64,000 bases of DNA from Mangrovibacterium lignilyticum (lineage in GTDB: Bacteria; Bacteroidota; Bacteroidia; Bacteroidales; Prolixibacteraceae), in the NCBI RefSeq assembly GCF_010882175.1, contig NZ_WKLH01000001.1:761464-825463 (forward strand), written 5' to 3'. A program made the position numbers and the translations under genes. Below are positions 1 to 8,785 of the stretch, in pieces. How positions within the stretch are numbered: the stretch's first letter is position 1; the number at the start of each line of letters is the position of its first letter. The notes under the pieces are model-generated. The model had not been told where the DNA came from. It searched no databases and saw nothing but the letters and a program-made list of their open reading frames with translations.

Positions 1-196
1 TAACCGTATATGTCAATTCCTCCCCTTGGTAAACAAACTTGATATCGTTGCCATTGATCGCCGTTACCTTCCCCTTCATTTCATTGCCATTCATCAACGT
101 AATAACATCAACCGGTGCTTGTTGTGCCTGAATATCAGTGCATAATAAACAAGTCAAAACCGAGAACATCAATATAGACATCAGAATTTTAATCAT
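1..196 (-). CDS. Secreted protein of unknown function, 3' part outside window
   Basis: Only the first 65 codons are present; the gene runs off the left edge. The ATG at 196-194 opens a typical signal peptide: a Lys near the start, then a hydrophobic stretch (ILMSILMFSVLTCLLC) and a likely signal peptidase I site after IQA near residue 26. The mature part begins with a short hydrophilic, beta-prone stretch (VITLMNGNEMKGKV). I recognise no family. The signal peptide and reading frame are seen directly; export to the periplasm or outer membrane is inferred. Confidence 0.7.
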   Translation of the reverse strand, partial: MIKILMSILMFSVLTCLLCTDIQAQQAPVDVITLMNGNEMKGKVTAINGNDIKFVYQGEELTYTV

Positions 197-373
197 GCTT
201 TTTATCTTTAATTACCAATTATTCTGTAATTTACGGAAATTAGGATATTCAAATCAACCCCCATTTTGAATTATTTTATTCATCAGCGGTGAGAGATTGA
301 CAAACATATTAAGCAGCAAAAACAGCATGAAATTCTTTCAATACTTATAAACGTCAAACTAAAAATTGGTACT

Positions 374-580
374 ATGAAAAAAAACATGGGAACTGCAGAC
401 CGATTGATTCGGGTTATTATTGCCGCAATCATTGCCATTCTCTACTACACGGGAACGATTTCGGGCACAGTTGCAATAGTCCTGCTGATCTTTGCAGCAA
501 TCTTCGTTCTGACCAGTCTATTTCACTTTTGCCCTTTGTACCTGCCACTCGGCTTAAGTACCCGCAAGAAGAAAGATTGA
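374..580 (+). CDS. DUF2892 (YgaP-like) small inner membrane protein
   Basis: This is a 68-residue protein with the short polar N-terminus MKKNMGTADRLIR followed by two hydrophobic helices (about residues 14-30 and 33-52), then a cytoplasmic basic tail ending KKKD. The opening 'N-GTADRLIRVI' and the 'HFCPLYLPLG' block after helix two match the DUF2892 family, found alone or as the membrane tail of rhodanese proteins such as YgaP. No rhodanese domain is attached here. The function of the standalone form is unknown. It is monocistronic and ends at a strong shared terminator just downstream. Confidence 0.8.
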   Translation: MKKNMGTADRLIRVIIAAIIAILYYTGTISGTVAIVLLIFAAIFVLTSLFHFCPLYLPLGLSTRKKKD

Positions 581-587
581 TTCAAAT

Positions 588-622
588 AAAAAGATCCGAC
601 TTTAGTAAGGCGGATCTTTCCA
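588..622. terminator. Bidirectional terminator
   Basis: A perfect 9-bp stem (AAAGATCCG / CGGATCTTT) encloses a 12-nt loop between the convergent DUF2892 gene and pepD. A-rich and T-rich flanks on either side allow it to serve both strands. Confidence 0.8.
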
Positions 623-645
623 TATATTGTTTTCAATTGAACAAA

Positions 646-2163
646 CTATTCTTCAACTGTCTGTTCACTTTCCGCAGCCACTTCAACTGCATCCGATTCT
701 TTTACTGGAATATTCTTCAAGGTTTCAACCAGGAAGTCCCAGAATTTCGCCACTGAAGGAATATTCACTTTTTCATCGGGAGAGTGGGGAAATCGGATTG
801 TTGGGCCAAAAGAAATCATATCCCACTTGCGATAAGTTCCACCCAAAATTCCACATTCCAATCCGGCGTGAATCGCCTTAATTTCAGGAATCTTACCATA
901 TTTCTCCTCGTAAACAGATTGCATAGTTTTCAAAATTGGAGATTCCATATCAGGATTCCATCCCGGATAAGATCCACTAAATTTAACTTTTGCACCAGCC
1001 ATCGTAAACAGCGCTTTTAAACGTTGCTCCAAATCTGCCTTCACGCTATCAACAGAGCTGCGCATCAAAAACTGCAGTTTAATCGTTTTACTTTTGGGGT
1101 CAGACTTAACAACCGCCATATTTGTTGAAGTTTCTACCAAACCGGGCATACTGTCTGACATGCGAATAACTCCGTTCGGACAAGCCAAAACAGCCTTTGT
1201 CAGGTACAGTTGTGTTTTCTTATCAATTAACTTGGAGATGGCATCTTCCGGCTCGAGAACAATCTTCATATCAGGTTCTGTCAACTCAAATTCTTTGCTA
1301 ATCACTTTTGCGAGTGTCTTAACCAACTTATTCAGCTTATCCCACTTCTTCTTTTTAACGGCGATTAGTCCAAATGCCTCACGCGGAATAGCATTACGCA
1401 AGCTACCACCATCGATGCTAATTAAACGAACCCCACATTTTTCGTAGGCGATATTCAGGATCCGGAAGAATACTTTATTGGCATTGGCGCGTTGCAAAAT
1501 GATATCCATTCCCGAGTGACCACCTTTCAAGCCGGTTACACTCAACCGACCACCGATAAAACTCTTAGGCATCTCTTTTTTCTTGTAAGCGAACTCAACG
1601 CTCGCATCTTCACCTCCGGCGCAACCAACATACAGTTCACCTTCATCTTCGGAGTCCATATTCAGTAAAATATCTCCCTGTATAACCCCGGCTTTCAAGC
1701 CTTCTGCGCCGTCCATGCCGGTTTCTTCAGTTGCAGTAAATAGCGCTTCAACAGGTCCGTGTTCCAACGAATCGGAAGCCAGTGCAGCCATGGTTGCTGC
1801 AACGCCAATTCCGTTGTCGGCCCCTAAGGTTGTTCCATTGGCTTTCACCCAATCTTCATCAATATACGTTTCAATCGGATCGGTTACAAAGTCGTGTTCT
1901 TTATCACTGTTCTTTTGGGGAACCATGTCAAGGTGAGCCTGTAAAATGACACCTTTACGATCTTCGTATCCGGCAGTCGCAGGTTTGCGGATAATAATAT
2001 TTCCGGCTTTATCCTTCAAAGTTTCCAAACCTAAATTCACACCAAAATTATAGATAAACTCCTGAATTTTTTCTTCATGGTGTGATGGACGTGGAATTTG
2101 TGTCAGGGAGTAAAAACTCTCCCATAACGCTTTCGGCTCCAGCTTACTGATTTCATTACTCAT
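646..2163 (-). CDS. pepD: Aminoacyl-histidine dipeptidase (M20C, PepD-like)
   Basis: This metallopeptidase of about 505 residues hydrolyses Xaa-His and other dipeptides in the cytoplasm. The dinuclear-zinc centre of the M20 family is visible: His77 and Asp79 in QAHLDM, the bridging Asp116 in LGADNG, the general base and ligand pair Glu146/Glu147 in TEETG, and a late His in RFPHSPDEK. The length fits PepD. The ATG at 2163 is preferred over one ten codons upstream because the extension (MSIKNSKSYP) is not family-like. The gene is co-directional with the DUF4831 gene upstream but separated by about 150 bases with a hairpin, so it is probably transcribed alone. Confidence 0.92.
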   Translation of the reverse strand: MSNEISKLEPKALWESFYSLTQIPRPSHHEEKIQEFIYNFGVNLGLETLKDKAGNIIIRKPATAGYEDRKGVILQAHLDMVPQKNSDKEHDFVTDPIETYIDEDWVKANGTTLGADNGIGVAATMAALASDSLEHGPVEALFTATEETGMDGAEGLKAGVIQGDILLNMDSEDEGELYVGCAGGEDASVEFAYKKKEMPKSFIGGRLSVTGLKGGHSGMDIILQRANANKVFFRILNIAYEKCGVRLISIDGGSLRNAIPREAFGLIAVKKKKWDKLNKLVKTLAKVISKEFELTEPDMKIVLEPEDAISKLIDKKTQLYLTKAVLACPNGVIRMSDSMPGLVETSTNMAVVKSDPKSKTIKLQFLMRSSVDSVKADLEQRLKALFTMAGAKVKFSGSYPGWNPDMESPILKTMQSVYEEKYGKIPEIKAIHAGLECGILGGTYRKWDMISFGPTIRFPHSPDEKVNIPSVAKFWDFLVETLKNIPVKESDAVEVAAESEQTVEE

Positions 2164-2280
2164 TGGGTATGATTTTGAATTTTTAATGCTCAATTATTAA
2201 CACTTTCGACAGATGTGAATTGAAATTATTCGCCTCACAAGAAGCGTTGAGGTATCCCCCCTACTTTCTGTTCTCGTTCT

Positions 2281-2310
2281 TAAAAACCATCGAACCGGAA
2301 TCTGGTTCAA
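2281..2310 (-). terminator. Terminator of the DUF4831 gene
   Basis: On the minus strand, GAACC and GGTTC arms around a 7-nt loop are followed by a short U tract (TTTTT at 2286-2282), immediately after the stop codon at 2313. The stem is short, so the call is moderate. Confidence 0.5.
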
Positions 2311-2312
2311 GA

Positions 2313-3410
2313 TTATTTTGTACTAACGCTTTTTATTGCCCCTGTTGACGGATGAAACTGAATCGTATGGCTTCCATCCAACAACTCTTCCGGTAAAGGT
2401 AAAATGGTGCCAAACTGAGCCACATCCAAACGAGCAAAAGCCATAAGAGTGATTCCATTCATCAATCGGAACTCGCCTTTACCCGGCGCGCGGTAATATA
2501 CGCCGCTGGAGTTCATTGTTTCGCCACCCGATGTATTTTGCTTAGCCTGAGCCGAAGTGAGATCATCCAGTTTCTTCAATTCAACCTGCATTGGTTTTCC
2601 ACTTAAATCGGTTTTCGGAACAACACCTTTTGTTTCCGAAAAACGAAAAACGACTTCTCCTGAAACCGAACTCTCGCCCGGAATAAAGTCGAATGTATAA
2701 TGATAGGTACCGGTATAAGTTTTACCGATAAAAAGGGAAACATATTCATTCTCCAACTTATCCAACTCATCAACCATCACCTTGTAGGCTTTACCATCGG
2801 GCAACTGTTCCTCGTATCCGTTTGCCAACGTTTTGAATCTGCGCTTACGCAATTTCGTTACGGTATGAGCTGCTTCCTGAGCTTTCTGCTGTAAGGTTTT
2901 TGCAATGATGACGTTTCCGGATGCTGAATCAGGCTTCTCGAAAAACGGATTCAAAGACAAATCTTTAAACGGGAAATCCGGAACCGGCTGATCTTCCAGA
3001 AAAGTTGTAACCGGCGCTTCTGTCGAGCTTGTCAACACCTCGGCATTTATTCCTGCAATAACACCTGCATCCGTCAAATCAACCAACGAACCCACCATGC
3101 CTTTCGCTTTGTAGACTTGCTGAGGATCAGGTTCACTATAGGTTTCGATCTGAATTCCGGTTATTGCCCACTTCTCCCGATCTCCAATCGGTGCATTTTT
3201 AAGCCCCAACATAACTTCAGCAAATTGCGCATAGGGACCGGCAAACAATTTTTCGCGGGTTGCAGTAACATGTATGCGCACTCCTGTTCGGGGCAAACTG
3301 TACAAAACACCATCCGTCATAACTGGTGTGATATTTTTGTCGCTACGTTGCGCTTCGGTTTGCATACCAAAGCCGATTAACAGGAATAATAAAACGAATC
3401 TGATTTTCAT
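2313..3410 (-). CDS. DUF4831 family secreted protein
   Basis: A protein of about 365 residues that is exported: MKIRFVLLFLLIGFGM followed by a TEAQ cleavage region. The ATG at 3410 is preferred over one 12 codons upstream because it puts the signal peptide at the N-terminus. The body has conserved pieces that I associate with DUF4831 of Bacteroidota, such as 'LPRTGVRIHVTATREK', 'FAGPYAQFAEVMLG' and the C-terminal 'MAFARLD' block. The molecular role of this family is not known. No lipobox Cys is present, so it is probably periplasmic or loosely envelope-bound. Confidence 0.75.
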   Translation of the reverse strand: MKIRFVLLFLLIGFGMQTEAQRSDKNITPVMTDGVLYSLPRTGVRIHVTATREKLFAGPYAQFAEVMLGLKNAPIGDREKWAITGIQIETYSEPDPQQVYKAKGMVGSLVDLTDAGVIAGINAEVLTSSTEAPVTTFLEDQPVPDFPFKDLSLNPFFEKPDSASGNVIIAKTLQQKAQEAAHTVTKLRKRRFKTLANGYEEQLPDGKAYKVMVDELDKLENEYVSLFIGKTYTGTYHYTFDFIPGESSVSGEVVFRFSETKGVVPKTDLSGKPMQVELKKLDDLTSAQAKQNTSGGETMNSSGVYYRAPGKGEFRLMNGITLMAFARLDVAQFGTILPLPEELLDGSHTIQFHPSTGAIKSVSTK

Positions 3411-3672
3411 GGTCTTCTTGTTTAATGTCACGGTTCTTTCTTTCAAAAACCTGCTTTTTGTTTTCTATCTCATAAAATGAAGGACTTGTTATTCGAAAAC
3501 CATATTCGAATGTTTTCAAAATAACAGGTTTGCCCAAAAGTAACGAATCACGATGCAAAAGTGTTAGAATTTATACTTAAAAATTGCTAACGGCTAATCT
3601 GAGTTCGGCTAAGAACATGAAGCTATCGAAACCTGTTTGCGAAATGAGAATTAGAGCTGCTCGTTGATCCTA

Positions 3673-5187
3673 CTACTTCTTCAACTTGCAGAAAGCTTGT
3701 CCTAAACTATCAACAATATCACTGGATATCAATGCTTCCTGTCCAAAAGTCTCCTTGGCCACATCGCCAGCCAATCCATGTAAATAAACAGCCAGCAAAG
3801 CTGCTTCCCGGGGCGAATAGCGCTGCGCCAACAGGCCCAAAACGATTCCGGTTAAAACATCACCACTGCCGGCAGTTGCCATTCCCGGATTCCCGGTTGT
3901 ATTAAAAAAGACTTTGCCATCAGGACAACTAATACTGGTGAAAGCACCCTTCAAGACAATAATGACTTTGTATTTTTGAGAGAAGTCGCGCTGCATTTGT
4001 AACCGGGTATACGAATCAGAAAACTCCCCTGCCAGCCGTTCAAACTCCTTGGGATGTGGCGTTAAAATCGAGTTCTCCGGTAGAAAATCGTACCAATCCT
4101 TGTGCATCGACAAAATATTCAGCGCATCGGCGTCTAACACCAACGCTTTAGGTTTTGCCATCAATAATTCCTTCAGGGCCCGTTGGGAGTTTGGTTTTTG
4201 TCCTAATCCGGGTCCCAGGCCAACAGCGGAGAATTGCTCAAGATCCGGGAATTCGGTAAACATCAAATCTGACGCATCAATCGAACACATGGCCTCCGGA
4301 ACAGCAACCTGCAGAATCGGAGAACCGGAATGCGGAACATGTGCTGTCAAAAGCCCTGTTCCGGATCGCAAACAGGCTTTCGATGCCAAAACGGCAGCCC
4401 CCATTTTCCCGTACGCTCCCGCAATTAACAGCGCATGACCATAAGTGCCTTTGTGTGAGAAGTTCGCTCGTTTCTTTAAAATAGGCGAAACAGAACTTTC
4501 ATCTAAAAAATAATAGGGCGTTTCTTTTTGCTGAATAGCATCTTTATGCAAGCCAATTGGAAGCACTTCCCACTGCCCCAGAATCGGCTCGTGCTCCGGA
4601 AAGAAAAAGCTCAGTTTGGGGAACTGAAAAGTCAGCGTGTAGTTAGCCCTAACCACCTCGTTCAAATTATTGATCGAATTATCCTCTCCGAACAAACCGC
4701 TTGGGATATCAATAGCCAGAATCTCAGCCGGAGAGCTATTCAGATGTCCAACTAATTTTACAGCCAGCCCATCCAATGGTCGATTCAGACCGGATCCGAA
4801 CAAACCGTCAACGATCAGAGCTGTTTCGGGGATCGCCGGGAAATCACTTTCGTTTTGAATATGGCGAATTTCAACCTTCCCCTGTTCCTTCAATCGCTTT
4901 TCATTTACTGCGGGAGAACCTTTCAAGGGCTTTCCAACGTCCAGTAAATAAAGCTGACAAGAATAATCCTGCTCGGCCATAAGTCGAGCAATGGCCAAAG
5001 CATCACCGCCATTATTTCCTGGGCCAACAAAGAAACAAAGCTGCCTCTCATTTGAAATATTTTGAATAAGCCAATTCACAATTTGGAGTGATGCCCGCTC
5101 CATTAAATCAATATCTACTATTGGCTCATTTTTTATGGTGTACTGATCAATCTCTGCAATTTGCTGACTTGTAAATACTTTCTTCAT
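3673..5187 (-). CDS. nnr: Bifunctional NAD(P)H-hydrate epimerase / ADP-dependent NAD(P)HX dehydratase
   Basis: This cytoplasmic repair enzyme of about 504 residues restores damaged NADH/NADPH hydrates. The N-terminal YjeF_N domain (about residues 1-215) carries the nucleotide-loop sequence VGPGNNGGDALA and the VDGLFGSGL block for epimerisation of the R to the S form. The C-terminal ribokinase-like domain has KGTYGHALLIAGA, the GLGPGLG loop and the catalytic NPGMATAGSGD motif of ADP-dependent dehydratases. Start chosen at the ATG 5187 (MKKVFTSQQIAEID), where family homology begins; upstream in-frame sequence is AT-rich leader. Monocistronic. Confidence 0.93.
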   Translation of the reverse strand: MKKVFTSQQIAEIDQYTIKNEPIVDIDLMERASLQIVNWLIQNISNERQLCFFVGPGNNGGDALAIARLMAEQDYSCQLYLLDVGKPLKGSPAVNEKRLKEQGKVEIRHIQNESDFPAIPETALIVDGLFGSGLNRPLDGLAVKLVGHLNSSPAEILAIDIPSGLFGEDNSINNLNEVVRANYTLTFQFPKLSFFFPEHEPILGQWEVLPIGLHKDAIQQKETPYYFLDESSVSPILKKRANFSHKGTYGHALLIAGAYGKMGAAVLASKACLRSGTGLLTAHVPHSGSPILQVAVPEAMCSIDASDLMFTEFPDLEQFSAVGLGPGLGQKPNSQRALKELLMAKPKALVLDADALNILSMHKDWYDFLPENSILTPHPKEFERLAGEFSDSYTRLQMQRDFSQKYKVIIVLKGAFTSISCPDGKVFFNTTGNPGMATAGSGDVLTGIVLGLLAQRYSPREAALLAVYLHGLAGDVAKETFGQEALISSDIVDSLGQAFCKLKK

Positions 5188-5378
5188 TTTAGGTCTGTTT
5201 TTTATAAAAATCCGACAAACGGATCTTAATAAATTAAAAAATTTTATGCAAAACCAAAGAAAAAACCAAAATGATGCATCTATCAAAATTCAGAAAATTA
5301 TCTTTAATATCGATCAATTTAATAGAGAAGAATATCGAAACCATGACAAGTTTCAACTATTTGTTGCTGTTTAATTGA

Positions 5379-5386
5379 TATTTTTG
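5379..5386 (+). promoter_or_regulatory. Candidate Bacteroidota -7 box before the peptide transporter
   Basis: TATTTTTG matches the Bacteroidota -7 consensus TAnnTTTG exactly, 30 bases before the transporter ATG. The only upstream TTTG (5360-5363) is 15 bases away rather than the usual 19-21, so the -33 element is poor. Confidence 0.3.
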
Positions 5387-5416
5387 GTCGCTTTATAAAC
5401 AAAATTATTCGGAATT

Positions 5417-6946
5417 ATGAGTGTAGATAAGAACAAAGCTTTCTTCGGGCACCCGATTGGACTGTCAACTCTGTTCGCCAGTGAGATGTGGGAACGGTTT
5501 AGTTACTATGGGATGAGAGCCCTTTTGGTACTCTTCCTGACCGCAACTTTCGCATCAGGCGGATTTGAAATGGCAGAGCTCGATGCATTTACCATTTATG
5601 GTATTTTCACCGGGTTGGTTTATGTAACTCCAATCATCGGCGGTATTTTGGCCGACAAAGTACTGGGACAGCGGAAATCGATTTATATTGGTGGGCTAAC
5701 CATGGCTGTCGGTCAATTACTATTGGCATCAAGCGCGTGGTTTCATGGCGAAGGTGTCGATGTAGAGTTCCGTCAAACCTTGTTTTATTCCGGTTTGGGT
5801 ATTTTGATTGCCGGTAATGGCTTCTTCAAACCCAATATTTCAACCATGGTGGGTGAATTATACGATAACAATGACCCGCGCAAAGATGGTGGTTTCACCA
5901 TTTTCTACATGGGTATTAATATCGGAGCTTTTCTTTCACCGCTTGTTGCCGGAAAGCTGGGAGAACAAGTTGCGTGGCAATATGGATTTTTATCAGCCGG
6001 TGTAGGTATGATTATCGGTACTGTTTGGTTTTTCCTGCGTAGCCATACACTTGGGCATATTGGTATGCCTCCGAAAGTAAAATCGGAACGCGTTCGCTTA
6101 ATCCTAAGCGATTGGTTTAGCATTTTGATTTATGTCGCTTCTGTTATCGGAGCCATTTTTGCTGTGATTTTAGGTTGGGGCGCTTTACCTTCAGTGGTAA
6201 GCACAACCATCATCTATGTTATCGCAATCGCAGCTGTTTTATTCATCTTCTCAAGTATTTTCAAAGGTACTTCCGGTAAAACAGAATGGTCTCGCGTTGG
6301 TGTAATTCTAATTTTGGCTGTTTTTAATATTTTCTTCTGGAGTGGTTTTGAACAAGCCGGAACAACCTTCAATATTTTTGCCCGAGACAATACGCAGCGA
6401 ATGATTGGCAACTGGGAAATTCCCGCAACATGGTTCCAAAGTGTAAACGCCGTTTTCATTGTCGTATTTGCACCACTCTTCAGTGTGCTTTGGACCGCCT
6501 TAGACCGTAAAAAAATAAATCCGAACACCCCAATGAAGTTTGCTTGGGGTATGATCATGCTTGCTTTGGGTTTTGTTATCATGGCCTTTGCTTACACAAG
6601 ATCGACCAGTGGCGATGAAGTTCGTTTAGTTAGCCCGTTGTGGTTGTGTTTTGTATTCTTGCTGCACACTTTCGGCGAACTGTGCTTGTCTCCGATTGGT
6701 TTGTCAATGGTGACCAAATTATCGCCTCCCAAATTGGTCTCAACTATGATGGGAATTTGGATGGGCTCTTTTGCTGCAGGTAACTTTGTAGCTTCTCAAA
6801 TGAAAGCGATTTCCATTAGGTTGCAAGATGCCTTGAACATGGATATCCAGGTTTTCTGGCTGATTGCCATTCAGTCAGCTATTATTGCAGCTATTCTGAT
6901 CGTTTTAGCTCCTTGGTTAAAAAAGATGATGCATGGCATCAAATAA
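5417..6946 (+). CDS. Proton-coupled oligopeptide transporter (POT/PTR2 family)
   Basis: A 509-residue integral membrane protein of the major facilitator superfamily, importing di- and tripeptides with protons. The POT signature is present at the N-terminus (EMWERFSYYGMRALL, with the ExxER motif on helix one), followed by the second signature GKLGEQ/FTIFYMGINIGAF region and about 14 hydrophobic segments. The late 'GELCLSPIGLSMVTKLSP' segment is also family-typical. It is flanked upstream by a 229-base gap and downstream by a strong terminator, so it is its own transcription unit. It could feed peptides to PepD encoded nearby, but the two are not in one operon. Confidence 0.93.
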   Translation: MSVDKNKAFFGHPIGLSTLFASEMWERFSYYGMRALLVLFLTATFASGGFEMAELDAFTIYGIFTGLVYVTPIIGGILADKVLGQRKSIYIGGLTMAVGQLLLASSAWFHGEGVDVEFRQTLFYSGLGILIAGNGFFKPNISTMVGELYDNNDPRKDGGFTIFYMGINIGAFLSPLVAGKLGEQVAWQYGFLSAGVGMIIGTVWFFLRSHTLGHIGMPPKVKSERVRLILSDWFSILIYVASVIGAIFAVILGWGALPSVVSTTIIYVIAIAAVLFIFSSIFKGTSGKTEWSRVGVILILAVFNIFFWSGFEQAGTTFNIFARDNTQRMIGNWEIPATWFQSVNAVFIVVFAPLFSVLWTALDRKKINPNTPMKFAWGMIMLALGFVIMAFAYTRSTSGDEVRLVSPLWLCFVFLLHTFGELCLSPIGLSMVTKLSPPKLVSTMMGIWMGSFAAGNFVASQMKAISIRLQDALNMDIQVFWLIAIQSAIIAAILIVLAPWLKKMMHGIK

Positions 6947-6962
6947 CAATATTTAGTTTAAA

Positions 6963-6999
6963 AAAGGAAACCCGGGCAATCGTCCGGGTTTCCTTTTTT
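6963..6999 (+). terminator. Strong rho-independent terminator of the peptide transporter
   Basis: AAGGAAACCCGG pairs with CCGGGTTTCCTT across a short loop and is followed by a run of T residues. It lies 16 bases after the transporter stop codon. Confidence 0.92.
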
Positions 7000-7095
7000 A
7001 TCAGAACCTGATCTACAACACCATAATCCGTTTGTGTGCATTTTTGCCGTATCTTTAATTCAAACATTTGTCCACAAATTTAAATTTTAAGACTT

Positions 7096-8553
7096 ATGGC
7101 AAAAGTTGTTGTTTTAGGTGCCGGAATTTCCGGTCATACTGCCGCCTCTTTCCTGAAAAAAATGTTAGGCTCAAAACATGAGGTAGTCGTTGTTTCCCCA
7201 AATCGCTATTATCAATGGGTTCCTTCAAACATATGGGTTGGTGTAGGCCGAATGAAGATCGACCAGGTACGTTTTCCGCTCGATAAAGTGTATCAAAAAT
7301 GGGGAATCATATACAAACAAGCCAAAGCGTTGGAGTTTCATCCCGAAGGAGATCAGGAGAACAATTCCCCTTTTGTTACAATCGAATATGTTGCCAATGC
7401 TGAAAAAGGACAACGTGAGAAAGTCAGCTACGACTACCTGGTAAATGCGACTGGCCCGAAACTAAACTTCGACGCCACTCCCGGATTAGGCCCCGGCAAA
7501 TTTTCCCAATCGGTTTGCTCTTATGATCATGCAGCGCATTCGTGGGAGGCATTGCAACAGTCGATAAAAGCAATGGAAAACGGGCAGATGCAGCGTCTGC
7601 TGATCGGAACGGGTCACCCAAGTGCCACCTGCCAGGGAGCCGCTTTTGAATATGCCTTAAATATCGCTTTCGAACTGAAACGCAAAAAGCTAAGCCACAT
7701 GGCTGAAATTACCTGGATTACCAATGAGTACGAGTTAGGTGATTTCGGCATGGGTGGAGCATTCGTGAAACGCGGAGGTTACATAACCTCAACAAAGGTG
7801 TTTACCGAGTCTGTACTGACTGAAAACAACATTAAATGGATTAAACGAGCAGGAGTTACCAAAGTAGAAGATGGAATCGCCCATTACGAAACATTGAGCG
7901 GAGAGCAAAACACCAAGGATTTTGATTTTGCCATGCTAATTCCGGCATTTAAAGGTCAGGATTTTAAAGCATACGACAAATCCGGAGAAGATATTACAGC
8001 AAAAGTATTCGCGCCAAACGGATTTATGAAAGTTGACGCCGACTACACCCCCAGAGCCTATGAAAGCTGGACAGTCGAAGAATGGCCGAAGACCTACCAA
8101 AGTCCGGTGTACCCGAACATGTACGCCACAGGTATTGCCTTTGCACCACCACATGGAATTTCGAAACCAATGAAAAGTCCAACCGGCCTGTCCATCACAC
8201 CTTCACCACCCAGAACGGGAATGCCATCGGGCGTAACCGGAAAAATTGTGGCTCAAAACATTGCACACTTTATCAAACACGGCGAAACTGAGCACAAGCA
8301 CACCGCCAGCATGGGCAAAATGGGTGCTGCCTGCATCGTTTCAGCCGGATTTAGTATGACCAGGGGACTCGGTGCAACCATGACAGTCTCTCCTATTGTT
8401 CCGGATTGGCAACGCTACCCGGAATGGGGTCGCGACATTAAAGCAACTGTCGGCGAAGTGGGATTGGCAGGCCACTGGATCAAACTCTTTCTACATTACA
8501 TGTTTATCCACAAAGCAAAGGGATACCCATTTTGGTGGCTTCTTCCCGAATAA
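7096..8553 (+). CDS. sqr: Sulfide:quinone oxidoreductase-like FAD flavoprotein
   Basis: A 485-residue membrane-associated flavoprotein that probably oxidises sulfide and reduces the menaquinone pool. The N-terminal FAD-binding loop is VVVLGAGISGHTAA, the second dinucleotide loop is near LLIGTGHPSATCQG, and the 'YDYLVNATGPKLNF' block is characteristic of SQR. Cys141 (SVCSYDH), Cys179 (ATCQG) and a Cys near residue 413 (GAACIVSAG) sit where SQR places its redox cysteines. The amphipathic C-terminus (WIKLFLHYMFIHKAKGYPFWWLLPE region) fits monotopic membrane docking. Sulfide as substrate is family knowledge; persulfide or other quinone-linked substrates cannot be excluded. A small ORF follows after 16 bases. 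Confidence 0.85.
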   Translation: MAKVVVLGAGISGHTAASFLKKMLGSKHEVVVVSPNRYYQWVPSNIWVGVGRMKIDQVRFPLDKVYQKWGIIYKQAKALEFHPEGDQENNSPFVTIEYVANAEKGQREKVSYDYLVNATGPKLNFDATPGLGPGKFSQSVCSYDHAAHSWEALQQSIKAMENGQMQRLLIGTGHPSATCQGAAFEYALNIAFELKRKKLSHMAEITWITNEYELGDFGMGGAFVKRGGYITSTKVFTESVLTENNIKWIKRAGVTKVEDGIAHYETLSGEQNTKDFDFAMLIPAFKGQDFKAYDKSGEDITAKVFAPNGFMKVDADYTPRAYESWTVEEWPKTYQSPVYPNMYATGIAFAPPHGISKPMKSPTGLSITPSPPRTGMPSGVTGKIVAQNIAHFIKHGETEHKHTASMGKMGAACIVSAGFSMTRGLGATMTVSPIVPDWQRYPEWGRDIKATVGEVGLAGHWIKLFLHYMFIHKAKGYPFWWLLPE

Positions 8554-8569
8554 CTAAAAACGAACTGTT

Positions 8570-8731
8570 ATGGAAAAGAAAATTGAAATACGAGCTTACA
8601 AGGATGAATTTTATCCTCCGGTTCCGACAAAGGCAACCAAATTCTGGAGAACTAATCTTGTTTACCAGATTTATAAATTTCTAAGACTGAATTATAAAAT
8701 AATGCGAATTGTTGTGAAAGGTCACTCTTGA
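8570..8731 (+). CDS. Small basic protein (53 residues) immediately downstream of sqr
   Basis: An ATG at 8570 opens a 53-codon frame ending TGA at 8731, 16 bases after the sqr stop and before a terminator, so it would be co-transcribed with sqr. The product is Lys/Arg- and Tyr-rich, has no signal peptide and no long hydrophobic helix, and contains YPPVPTKATKFW and a C-terminal half (VYQIYKFLRLNYKIMRIVV) that could form an amphipathic helix. I recognise no family. Position and spacing support a real gene; coding status is not proven, and it could be a chance frame. Confidence 0.55.
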   Translation: MEKKIEIRAYKDEFYPPVPTKATKFWRTNLVYQIYKFLRLNYKIMRIVVKGHS

Positions 8732-8752
8732 GTTATGTGTGGGGCTAAAAGT

Positions 8753-8784
8753 AGAAAGGAACCCCTAAGCGGCGTTCCTTTTCT
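8753..8784. terminator. Bidirectional terminator between the sqr unit and panE
   Basis: GAAAGGAAC pairs with GTTCCTTTTC around an 11-nt loop. It sits between the convergent sqr/small-ORF unit and panE, with T-rich flanks usable on the plus strand and A-rich sequence usable on the minus strand. Confidence 0.65.
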
Positions 8785-8785
8785 G

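Noticed and set aside
3447-3672. Possible small genes in the gap between the DUF4831 gene and nnr
   Set aside because: Only short frames without start signals or family features are present; the gap is under 300 bases and AT-rich.
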